Shown: positions 1 through 5,272 of the stretch, piece by piece
Numbering within the stretch: the first letter of the stretch is position 1
How the letters are laid out: every line of letters begins with the position of its first letter
Origin: an uncultured Synechococcus sp.
Lineage (GTDB): Bacteria; Cyanobacteriota; Cyanobacteriia; PCC-6307; Cyanobiaceae
Length of the DNA: 7,259 nucleotides
Direction of reading: 5' to 3'
NCBI GenBank assembly: GCA_913050105.1
Contig: CAJWZN010000064.1
Span: 1-7,259 of the forward strand
Notes under the pieces: model-generated
What the model was told of the DNA's origin: nothing
Databases searched by the model: none
The model's input: only the letters and a program-made list of their open reading frames with translations
Translations under genes and position numbers: made by a program

Positions 1-403
1 CGATGAACTTGAGCAGCTTGAACACCCGCAGGATGCGGCCGAACTTGAACACCCACAGCAGCAGTTCACTGCGGACCTGTGGAACAAAGAAGAACAGCAC
101 CGCCGAGGCATCAATCAGTCCGGTGAAACTGAACAGATACCGGCGGGGCCGATCCACCACAAAAAGGTGCAGCAGGAAGTCGCCGGCAAACACTCCGAGA
201 CAAACGTTCTGAACCAAGTCAATCCAAAGCACCTCGGTCTGACGCAGCGCTGAATTGGCAAGGGGGTCCGGCTCGAGCAGCAGAGCCAGCACACTCAGCA
301 GGATGGCTCCGAAGATCGCCGCGTTGTAAGCCCGACCAGCAGGAGTGACCGTTTCCAGGACGGTGGTGCGAAGGCGTTGGCGCAGGCTGCGGTCAGAAGC
401 CAT
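1..403 (-). CDS. Voltage-gated-type ion channel (ion transport protein family), N-terminal part, cut by window edge
   Basis: The first 134 codons are present, reading from the ATG at 403 towards position 1, with no stop before the edge. The protein begins MASDRSLRQRL and shows four hydrophobic segments at about residues 27-43, 57-80, 89-106 and 112-134. This matches the S1-S4 voltage-sensor half of a six-helix cation channel. The fourth segment carries basic residues at every third position (K120, R123, R126, K129, K132), the classic S4 pattern. Acidic D75 in the second segment and D98 in the third fit the usual S2/S3 counter-charges. Family knowledge suggests an inner-membrane K+ or other cation channel, but the pore and selectivity filter would lie outside the window, so the ion is unknown. 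It starts 5 nt after the ndhS stop and has no clear ribosome binding site, so co-transcription and perhaps coupled translation with ndhS are inferred. Confidence 0.8.
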   Translation of the reverse strand, partial: MASDRSLRQRLRTTVLETVTPAGRAYNAAIFGAILLSVLALLLEPDPLANSALRQTEVLWIDLVQNVCLGVFAGDFLLHLFVVDRPRRYLFSFTGLIDASAVLFFFVPQVRSELLLWVFKFGRILRVFKLLKFI

Positions 404-408
404 GGGAA

Positions 409-594
409 TCAGGCCAGTTGCAGTGCCTTCAGGCGCAAGGTCACCAACTTGTCCCAGTTGCCTCCTTCAAACAGCACAGCGGCCCGATCACCGCTGATTC
501 TCTGAACGAAACCGGTGTAACCGTTGTAGATCGACGTGGCGTCCTCCACGGTGACTGTGGAGCCGGGGAGGATTGGAGCTGCGGTGGACGCCAT
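409..594 (-). CDS. ndhS: NAD(P)H dehydrogenase-like complex (NDH-1) subunit S, ferredoxin-docking SH3-like protein
   Basis: A 61-residue protein beginning MASTAAPILPGSTVTV. The core (GYTGFVQRI at 25-33, AAVLFEGGNWDKL at 38-50, then VTLRLKALQ) is the compact SH3-like beta-barrel of cyanobacterial and chloroplast NdhS. In established work NdhS sits on the stromal/cytoplasmic arm of NDH-1 and helps bind reduced ferredoxin, supporting cyclic electron flow around photosystem I and respiration. The frame stays open upstream to a Met at 759, but that extension overlaps rimM and lacks family similarity. The ATG at 594 gives the expected short protein. The gene is divergent from rimM and is followed after 5 nt by the ion-channel gene. 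No Shine-Dalgarno sequence precedes the ATG. The product assignment rests on motif recognition of a small family. Confidence 0.85.
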   Translation of the reverse strand: MASTAAPILPGSTVTVEDATSIYNGYTGFVQRISGDRAAVLFEGGNWDKLVTLRLKALQLA

Positions 595-649
595 AGCGAA
601 GACACGGTCAGGTCTCGCGCCATTATCGGCAAAGCAACCCCGCAGGGGC
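595..649. promoter_or_regulatory. Divergent ndhS / rimM intergenic region with candidate promoters
   Basis: These 55 bp must hold the 5' signals of both divergent genes. Towards ndhS (minus strand) a GATAAT hexamer lies at 627-622 and matches the TATAAT consensus at five of six bases, but no good -35 box sits at proper spacing. Towards rimM (plus strand) CATTAT at 621-626 and AAGACA at 599-604 each match their consensus at four of six bases, with a 16-bp spacer. The two candidate -10 boxes overlap on opposite strands, so the promoters might compete. Short hexamer matches are common by chance, so this is a suggestion only. Confidence 0.3.
638..648 (+). promoter_or_regulatory. Small GC hairpin abutting the rimM start codon
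   Basis: CCCC (638-641), loop GCA (642-644) and GGGG (645-648) form a four-pair all-GC stem ending one base before the rimM ATG at 650. The right arm contains the only G-rich, ribosome-binding-like stretch upstream of rimM, so the stem would hide it. A four-pair stem is weak evidence and could be chance in GC-rich DNA. Confidence 0.3.
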
Positions 650-1183
650 ATGGCCGAGCGCGATGACTGGCTGATGGTGGGAAAACTGGTGGGAGCGCAG
701 GGATTACGCGGGGAGTTGAAGGTGAATCCCGCCAGCGATTTTCCGGAACGGTTCACCAAGCCGGGACCCCGCTGGCTTCGAGCCCGCAGCTGCGATCAAC
801 CAACCGAGATTCAGCTCAAGAGCGGACGACAGCTACCCGGTCGGTCGTTGTTTGTTGTTCGGGTGGACGGGGTGAATGACCGTGCATCGGCCGAGGCCCT
901 TATTGGTCATGACCTGCTGGTGCGAGGAGACGATCGCCCCGTGCTCGAAGATGGCGAGTTCCATCTGCTGGACCTTGTGGGACTGGAGGCTCGACTGGGC
1001 GAACAGGGAGATGTGGTGGGCACGGTGACTGACCTGATCAGCGGCGGAAACGACCTGCTGGAACTGAAGCGTCCCGATGGACGGACCCTGCTCGTGCCCT
1101 TCGTGGAGGCGATCGTGCCGGAAGTGCACCTCGATCAAGGCTGGCTGCTGCTGACGCCACCTCCGGGCCTTCTGGAGCTTTAA
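650..1183 (+). CDS. rimM: Ribosome maturation factor RimM (16S rRNA processing protein)
   Basis: A 177-residue protein, the usual length for RimM. The N-terminal domain opens with WLMVGKLVGAQGLRGELKV (residues 7-25), the signature of the RimM barrel, and continues through RSLFVVRVDGVNDRASAEAL (65-84). The C-terminal PRC-barrel-like domain includes EFHLLDLVGLEA (103-114), GTVTDLISGGNDLLEL (124-139) and LLVPFVEAIVPEVHL (147-161). RimM binds ribosomal protein S19 and helps mature the 30S head domain in the cytoplasm. The ATG at 650 is chosen because the frame's earlier start at 536 would overlap ndhS and add 38 residues without family similarity. The G-rich stretch before the ATG is too close to be a normal Shine-Dalgarno. 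manC follows on the same strand after 73 bp, without an obvious terminator between them. Confidence 0.95.
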   Translation: MAERDDWLMVGKLVGAQGLRGELKVNPASDFPERFTKPGPRWLRARSCDQPTEIQLKSGRQLPGRSLFVVRVDGVNDRASAEALIGHDLLVRGDDRPVLEDGEFHLLDLVGLEARLGEQGDVVGTVTDLISGGNDLLELKRPDGRTLLVPFVEAIVPEVHLDQGWLLLTPPPGLLEL

Positions 1184-1237
1184 AAGCCGACTGGAATGTC
1201 CCTCTCGACAACAGCACCGCAGGTAAGCGATTCTTGG

Positions 1238-1252
1238 GTCCCGATCCGGGAC
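1238..1252 (+). promoter_or_regulatory. Perfect hairpin just upstream of the manC start codon
   Basis: GTCCCG (1238-1243), loop ATC (1244-1246) and CGGGAC (1247-1252) form a perfect six-pair stem with a triloop, ending four bases before the GTG at 1257. The right arm holds the only purine-rich stretch (GGGA) that could serve as a ribosome binding site. The element could lower or gate translation, or be a DNA-level operator half-site pair. The rest of the 73-bp rimM-manC gap (1184-1256) shows no convincing promoter. Confidence 0.4.
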
Positions 1253-1256
1253 AGCT

Positions 1257-2714
1257 GTGACCATCACTCCCCTGATTCCAGTCATCCTCTGCGGTGGAAC
1301 TGGCACACGGCTGTGGCCCCTGTCCCGGGCCAGCTATCCCAAGCAATATTGGCCCCTGAGCGGAGAGGGTGATGCAACCCTGCTGCAACAGACCCAACAA
1401 CGGCTTCAAGGCTTGAGCGGCCTGGAATCACCACTGCTGATCTGCAACGAAGACCACCGCTTCATCGTGGCGGAGCAGATGAGGCAGATCGACGTGATGC
1501 CAAGTGCCATCCTGCTGGAACCCATGGGTCGAAACACGGCACCCGCAGTGACCGTGGCAGCGCTGCAAGCGACCGCGTCCGGCGAGGATCCTCTGCTGCT
1601 GGTGCTGGCAGCAGATCACATGATTCGCGATGCTGCCGGCTTCCGTCAGGCCGTGGCATCCGGCCGCGGTGCGGCCGAAGCAGGTCGCCTTGTGACCTTC
1701 GGCATCGTCCCGACGGCTCCGGAAACCGGCTATGGCTACATCGAAGCCGCCGAACCCTTCCAGCCCGGAGAACTCGCGGACGTGCCCATTGCCCGTTTTG
1801 TGGAGAAACCGGATCAGGCCACTGCAGAGCAGTTCCTGGCGACGGGTCGCTTCACCTGGAACAGCGGCATGTTCCTGTTCAAAGCCAGCGCAATGCTTGC
1901 GGAACTCGAGCGACTGGCTCCGGATGTGGTGAGCTGTTGCCGAGCGGCCCTGGAACAGGACAGTGCCGATCTCGACTTCCTTCGCCTCGAGCGAGAAGCC
2001 TTCGCGAGGTGTCCCAACGTCGCCATCGATGTGGCGGTGATGGAACAAACCGCCCTGGGATCGGTGCTGCCTTTGGATGTCGGTTGGAGCGATGTCGGCA
2101 GCTGGAGCGCTCTCTGGGAAACCGGGGATCGCGATAGCGACGGAAATGTGGTGCAAGGGCGTGTGATCACTCAAGAGAGCCGCAATTGCTATTTACGCAG
2201 CGAGCACAGGCTGGTTGTGGGTCTTGGGGTGGAAAACCTGGTGGTTGTGGAAACCGATGACGCCGTACTGATCGCGGACCGTTCCAAAGCTCAGGACATC
2301 AAAACTGTGGTGAAGCAGCTGGAGGCGGATGGCAGTCCGGAGGGAAAAGCCCATCGCAAGATCTACCGTCCATGGGGCTCCTACACCGGAATAACGGAAG
2401 GCAGCCGCTGGCAGGTGAAGCGAATCTCTGTGAACCCCGGCGCGAGCCTGTCGCTCCAGATGCACCATCACAGAGCCGAGCACTGGATCGTCGTGAAGGG
2501 AACCGCAATCGTTGAACTGAACGGTCAAGAGCAGCTCCTGACCGAAAACCAGAGCACCTACATCCCGTTAGGTTGCAAACACAGGCTCAGCAATCCGGGG
2601 AAGATTCCTGTTGAGCTGATCGAGGTGCAGAGCGGTGAATACCTCGCAGAGGACGACATCGTCCGGTTCCAGGATCGCTACGGCCGTAGCGAATTGATCC
2701 TCACTCAACCGTGA
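1257..2714 (+). CDS. manC: Mannose-1-phosphate guanylyltransferase with C-terminal mannose-6-phosphate isomerase type II domain
   Basis: A 485-residue protein of the long bacterial ManC/AlgA/XanB type. The nucleotidyltransferase domain has the pyrophosphorylase signature GGTGTRLWPLSR at 13-24 with PKQ at 28-30, then GRNTAP (91-96), ETGYGYIE (156-163), FVEKPD (181-186), NSGMF (202-206) and VGWSDVGSW (275-283). A cupin domain follows with RPWGSY (371-376) and the type II isomerase motif QMHHHRAEHW (401-410). It makes GDP-mannose from mannose-1-phosphate and GTP. The second domain may also convert fructose-6-phosphate to mannose-6-phosphate, though not all members do both. GDP-mannose feeds LPS, capsule and fucose-type sugars. 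The GTG start at 1257 puts the nucleotide-binding motif at the normal place. The 3' end overlaps convergent glmS by 14 bp. Confidence 0.95.
   Translation: MTITPLIPVILCGGTGTRLWPLSRASYPKQYWPLSGEGDATLLQQTQQRLQGLSGLESPLLICNEDHRFIVAEQMRQIDVMPSAILLEPMGRNTAPAVTVAALQATASGEDPLLLVLAADHMIRDAAGFRQAVASGRGAAEAGRLVTFGIVPTAPETGYGYIEAAEPFQPGELADVPIARFVEKPDQATAEQFLATGRFTWNSGMFLFKASAMLAELERLAPDVVSCCRAALEQDSADLDFLRLEREAFARCPNVAIDVAVMEQTALGSVLPLDVGWSDVGSWSALWETGDRDSDGNVVQGRVITQESRNCYLRSEHRLVVGLGVENLVVVETDDAVLIADRSKAQDIKTVVKQLEADGSPEGKAHRKIYRPWGSYTGITEGSRWQVKRISVNPGASLSLQMHHHRAEHWIVVKGTAIVELNGQEQLLTENQSTYIPLGCKHRLSNPGKIPVELIEVQSGEYLAEDDIVRFQDRYGRSELILTQP
2675..2692. repeat. 18-bp perfect palindrome at the manC/glmS convergence
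   Basis: TCGCTACGGCCGTAGCGA reads identically on both strands. In RNA from either strand it can fold into a seven-pair stem with a GGCC loop. It lies inside the last codons of manC and begins 8 bp past the glmS stop codon in the glmS direction. No U-tract follows on either strand, so it is not a textbook intrinsic terminator. It may act as a bidirectional 3'-end stabiliser or weak terminator. It also encodes residues of manC (around DRYGRSE, 473-479), so coding constraint alone could explain part of it. Confidence 0.5.
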
Positions 2715-4590
2715 CGCTTTTGGCCAGATTCCGAGGCTGATCCACATCCAGACCCCGATGTGCGGCGATGTGATAACTCAACAACTGCATCGGAACAACC
2801 GTCAGAAGCGGGCTGATCCACTCGCTCACCTCTGGAACGGGCAGGAGTTCATCAAAAAGGTCCGTGTCGGGTCCAGGGGGAGCAACCCCGATCAGCTGAG
2901 CATCCCTCGCTTTCGCTTCCTGGGCATTGCTGAGAACCTTTTCGAACACGGTTCCTGGCACCGCAATCGACACCACGGGGACATTGGAATCGAGCAGGGC
3001 GATCGGACCGTGCTTCATCTCCCCAGCCGGGTAACCCTCCGCATGGATGTAACTGATCTCCTTGAGCTTCAGCGCACCTTCCAAAGCAATCGGGTAGTTG
3101 ATGCCACGTCCCAGGAAGATCACATCCTGGGTGTCGGCAAAACGGGGAGCCAGTCCCTCCGATCGCTGGTCATGAAGGTGAACTAGATCCTGCAGCTGCT
3201 GAGGCAAACCGCGCAGGGCATCGGCCAGGGCCTGAATCTCCTCAGCCGAGCGTTGCCTTCGTTGAGCAGCGAAGGCCAGGGTTAGGCCGTAGAAGGCCAG
3301 CAACTGACCCAGAAACGTTTTGGTGGCGGCCACACCAACTTCAATGCCGGCGCCGATGTCCAAAATCTGAGGAACCTGACGCGAGAGTGAACTCTCCGGC
3401 CGGTTGGTCACCCCCAACTGACGCGGAGCGAAGCTCGCGTCTGGATGGCGCTGACGCCGGTCAGCTTCCATGGCTAATGCAGCCAACGTATCGGCCGTTT
3501 CTCCAGATTGAGTGACTCCGATCGTGAGTGTGTTGGGTGCCAGAGGGGGAGGGGAATAGCGGAACTCGCTGGCGTAATGAACCGCAGTCGGAATTCCCGC
3601 GAACTGCTCCAGCAGATGCGCGCCAACAAGAGCCGCATGCCGACTGGTACCGCAGGCCAGGATCTCGATCCGTTCAATCCCGGCGTAAAAGCTGTCGTCG
3701 AAAGGCAGTGCGACAGGCCGCTCCGCAGGAAGCCCCGCGGGCAGATGCCGAGCCACCCAGAGAGCAGCCGTCTCGGGCTGCTCATGGATTTCCTTGAGCA
3801 TGAAGTGGCGGAAATGTCGCTTGTCAGCCACCTGCTCAGTAGCGCTGAGCTGGGTCGGCAGCCGGTGCTGACGCTCACCCGAAGCGTCGTACAGCTCCAC
3901 ACCCAGAGGCGAGAGCAGCGCAACCTCACCATCCTCCATCGGCAGAATTGTGCGTGTGAATCCAGCCAACGCCGGCGTGTCGCTGGCGCAGAGGAATTCA
4001 CCTTCTCCGAGGCCGATGAGCAGCGGCGCTGCTTTGCGGGCAACAACCAGAGCACCCGGCAGCTGATCCCAGATCACCGCCAGGGCATAGGCACCCTCAA
4101 GGAGGGTCAACACAGCCCGAACGGCCTGCAGCAACAACGCAGCACTGGCAGGTTCGCCTGCTGAAAGGCAGCGTTGAAGCTCTTCAGCCACAAGGTGGGG
4201 AATCACCTCGGTATCCGTCTCAGACTGGAAGACAACCCCCCTGCTCTCGAGGGCATCGCGCAGATTGCGATGATTTTCGATGATGCCGTTCTGGACGACC
4301 GCTACCGATCCATCCTGGCTGCGGTGTGGATGGGCATTGCGCTCTTCAGGTTTGCCATGGGTGGCCCAGCGGGTGTGGCCGATGCCGCAACGACCCGGGG
4401 CACCTTCAGCATCGACGCGCGCCTTCAGGTTGACCAGCTTTCCTTTTGCTTTCAGACAGCTGAGCTGACCAGGTGCATCCACCGTGGCAATGCCGGCGGA
4501 GTCATAACCGCGGTATTCCAGTTGCCCGAGGCCGTCCAATAACTGCGACGCAGCCTGTTGAGAACCAACGAGAGCAACGATTCCGCACAT
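2701..4590 (-). CDS. glmS: Glutamine--fructose-6-phosphate aminotransferase (isomerizing)
   Basis: A 629-residue enzyme, about 20 longer than the E. coli protein, that makes glucosamine-6-phosphate from fructose-6-phosphate and glutamine. This is the entry step to UDP-GlcNAc for peptidoglycan and LPS. The glutaminase domain starts MCGIVALVG, with C2 as the N-terminal nucleophile, and has GHTRWATHG (71-79), QNGIIENH (100-107) and SETDTEVI (123-130). Two SIS sugar-isomerase domains follow: LACGTSRHAA (311-320) with TQSGETADT (360-368), then LGRGINYPIALEGALKLKEI (493-512) with GEMKHGP (523-529). The C-terminus PRNLAKSVTVE carries the conserved Schiff-base Lys, K624. The start is fixed because Cys must be residue 2. 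No ribosome binding site is present: the eight T residues of the psaC terminator run straight into the ATG. It overlaps the manC 3' end by 14 bp. Confidence 0.98.
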   Translation of the reverse strand: MCGIVALVGSQQAASQLLDGLGQLEYRGYDSAGIATVDAPGQLSCLKAKGKLVNLKARVDAEGAPGRCGIGHTRWATHGKPEERNAHPHRSQDGSVAVVQNGIIENHRNLRDALESRGVVFQSETDTEVIPHLVAEELQRCLSAGEPASAALLLQAVRAVLTLLEGAYALAVIWDQLPGALVVARKAAPLLIGLGEGEFLCASDTPALAGFTRTILPMEDGEVALLSPLGVELYDASGERQHRLPTQLSATEQVADKRHFRHFMLKEIHEQPETAALWVARHLPAGLPAERPVALPFDDSFYAGIERIEILACGTSRHAALVGAHLLEQFAGIPTAVHYASEFRYSPPPLAPNTLTIGVTQSGETADTLAALAMEADRRQRHPDASFAPRQLGVTNRPESSLSRQVPQILDIGAGIEVGVAATKTFLGQLLAFYGLTLAFAAQRRQRSAEEIQALADALRGLPQQLQDLVHLHDQRSEGLAPRFADTQDVIFLGRGINYPIALEGALKLKEISYIHAEGYPAGEMKHGPIALLDSNVPVVSIAVPGTVFEKVLSNAQEAKARDAQLIGVAPPGPDTDLFDELLPVPEVSEWISPLLTVVPMQLLSYHIAAHRGLDVDQPRNLAKSVTVE

Positions 4591-4617
4591 AAAAAAAAGC
4601 CCGGCTGAAGCCAGGCT
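4591..4617 (-). terminator. Intrinsic terminator of psaC, abutting the glmS start codon
   Basis: Read on the minus strand from 4617, AGCCTGGC, loop TTCA and GCCGGGCT form an eight-pair stem with one G-U wobble, followed by eight T residues (4598-4591; the first T also closes the stem). It lies 26 nt after the psaC stop and ends exactly one base before the glmS ATG at 4590. Strong stem plus U-tract is textbook rho-independent termination, suiting an abundant photosystem message. It also occupies the whole position where the glmS ribosome binding site should be. Confidence 0.88.
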
Positions 4618-4643
4618 GAGCTTATTAGAGGTTTTTCAGCGGA

Positions 4644-4889
4644 TCAGTAAGCCAGACCCATGGAACGTGTCGTTTCATCTCCGAGATAGACGCGGATGCT
4701 GAGGAAATCAGTAGGGCAGGCAGTTTCACAACGCTTGCATCCCACGCAATCCTCTGTGCGGGGAGATGAAGCGATCTGACCGGCCTTGCAGCCATCCCAG
4801 GGGACCATCTCAAGAACATCCAGCGGGCAGGCACGTACGCACTGAGTGCAGCCGATGCATGTGTCGTAGATCTTGACAGCGTGGGACAT
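4644..4889 (-). CDS. psaC: Photosystem I iron-sulfur centre subunit PsaC (FA/FB apoprotein)
   Basis: An 81-residue protein, exactly the invariant PsaC length, beginning MSHAVKIYDTCIGC. It holds two CxxCxxCxxxCP motifs, with cysteines at 11, 14, 17, 21 and 48, 51, 54, 58. These bind the two [4Fe-4S] clusters FB and FA that pass electrons from FX to ferredoxin or flavodoxin. The protein sits on the cytoplasmic (stromal) face of photosystem I, and its typical C-terminus SMGLAY is intact. A GGGA stretch lies 2-5 nt before the ATG, which is too close for a strong ribosome binding site. The gene is divergent from acpP and is followed by a strong terminator and then glmS on the same strand. Confidence 0.99.
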   Translation of the reverse strand: MSHAVKIYDTCIGCTQCVRACPLDVLEMVPWDGCKAGQIASSPRTEDCVGCKRCETACPTDFLSIRVYLGDETTRSMGLAY

Positions 4890-5021
4890 GTCCCGATGCG
4901 AACGAGGGCTTCAAACAAAATTACCCGCCCTTGATCACTCCCAGGCTCAAGCCGTCATTCTTGTTAATGCCGAGGGTGTTGAAGCCCTGCCCGTAAGATG
5001 CAGCGTCCCGTTGCCACGGCT
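4890..5021. promoter_or_regulatory. psaC / acpP divergent intergenic region
   Basis: These 132 bp must contain the promoters of both psaC (minus) and acpP (plus). Towards acpP, TAAGAT at 4994-4999 is the best -10-like hexamer (four of six). It would give a leader of roughly 15-20 nt and place the earlier in-frame ATG at 4998 inside the promoter. Towards psaC, TAATTT at 4923-4918 is a weak candidate (three of six). No -35 box with normal spacing is seen for either, which is common in cyanobacteria. A 10-bp inverted repeat spans much of the region (separate entry). Confidence 0.45.
4905..4988. repeat. 10-bp inverted repeat pair in the psaC/acpP promoter region
   Basis: AGGGCTTCAA at 4905-4914 is the exact reverse complement of TTGAAGCCCT at 4979-4988, with 64 bp between the arms. 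Read towards each gene, both psaC and acpP therefore have TTGAAGCCCT upstream in the same orientation: 15 nt before the psaC ATG and 33 nt before the acpP ATG. A smaller CTTGA/TCAAG pair (4930-4934 and 4947-4951) lies between the arms. The pair could be two binding sites of one regulator, or the arms of a looped structure. A 10-bp match in 132 bp is unlikely but not impossible by chance. Confidence 0.45.
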
Positions 5022-5264
5022 ATGTCCCAGGAAGCGATCCTCGAGAAAGTCAGCTCGATCGTTGCTGAGCAGCTCAGCGTCGATGCCGGAGAGGTGAAGC
5101 CGGAATCCAACTTCCAGAACGATCTGGGAGCAGATTCTCTGGACACCGTGGAACTGGTCATGGCTCTGGAAGAAGCCTTCGACATCGAAATCCCCGACGA
5201 AGCTGCTGAGGGCATCACCACAGTCGGCGACGCCGTCAAATACATCCAAGACAAACAGGCCTGA
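5022..5264 (+). CDS. acpP: Acyl carrier protein
   Basis: An 80-residue acidic protein beginning MSQEAILEKVSSIVAEQL. The phosphopantetheine attachment motif is GADSLDTVEL, with the modified serine at residue 39. The downstream helix carries the acidic patch EEAFDIEIPDE that contacts fatty-acid synthase enzymes. Holo-ACP carries growing acyl chains as thioesters in cytoplasmic type II fatty acid synthesis and lipid A synthesis. The ATG at 5022 gives the family-standard N-terminus. An in-frame ATG at 4998 would add MQRPVATA, which is not typical. No Shine-Dalgarno precedes 5022. The stop is 8 nt before fabF, the classic acpP-fabF pairing. Confidence 0.98.
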   Translation: MSQEAILEKVSSIVAEQLSVDAGEVKPESNFQNDLGADSLDTVELVMALEEAFDIEIPDEAAEGITTVGDAVKYIQDKQA

Positions 5265-5268
5265 GGAA
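5263..5268 (+). promoter_or_regulatory. Shine-Dalgarno of fabF overlapping the acpP stop codon
   Basis: GAGGAA overlaps the acpP TGA (5262-5264) and lies four bases before the fabF ATG at 5273, with GAGG itself six bases away. It is the only canonical ribosome binding site recognised in this window, and it supports translational coupling of acpP and fabF. Confidence 0.75.
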
Positions 5269-5272
5269 CGGC

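Noticed and set aside
536..649. Longer rimM start at 536, adding 38 residues
   Set aside because: The extension overlaps most of the ndhS N-terminal codons on the other strand and shows no RimM similarity. The normal RimM N-terminus begins at 650.
595..759. Longer ndhS start at 759, adding 55 residues
   Set aside because: It would run antisense through the start of rimM, and the added residues look like shadow translation. The 61-residue form matches the compact NdhS family.
1428..2174. 248-codon open frame antisense to manC
   Set aside because: It lies wholly within the strongly conserved manC frame. Its His/Arg-rich composition is typical of GC-rich shadow frames, and no domain is recognised.
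3508..4164. 218-codon open frame antisense to glmS (also 142 codons at 2758-3186)
   Set aside because: Both are shadows of the glmS coding frame with no recognisable domain and low-complexity Arg/Gln-rich translation.
4591..4643. glmS ribozyme or riboswitch upstream of glmS
   Set aside because: Only 53 nt separate psaC from glmS, and they are taken up by the terminator. The glmS ribozyme needs well over 100 nt and is a feature of Gram-positive bacteria.
4998..5021. Earlier acpP start at 4998
   Set aside because: It adds an atypical MQRPVATA leader, and its ATG overlaps the best -10-like hexamer (4994-4999). The start at 5022 gives the standard ACP N-terminus.
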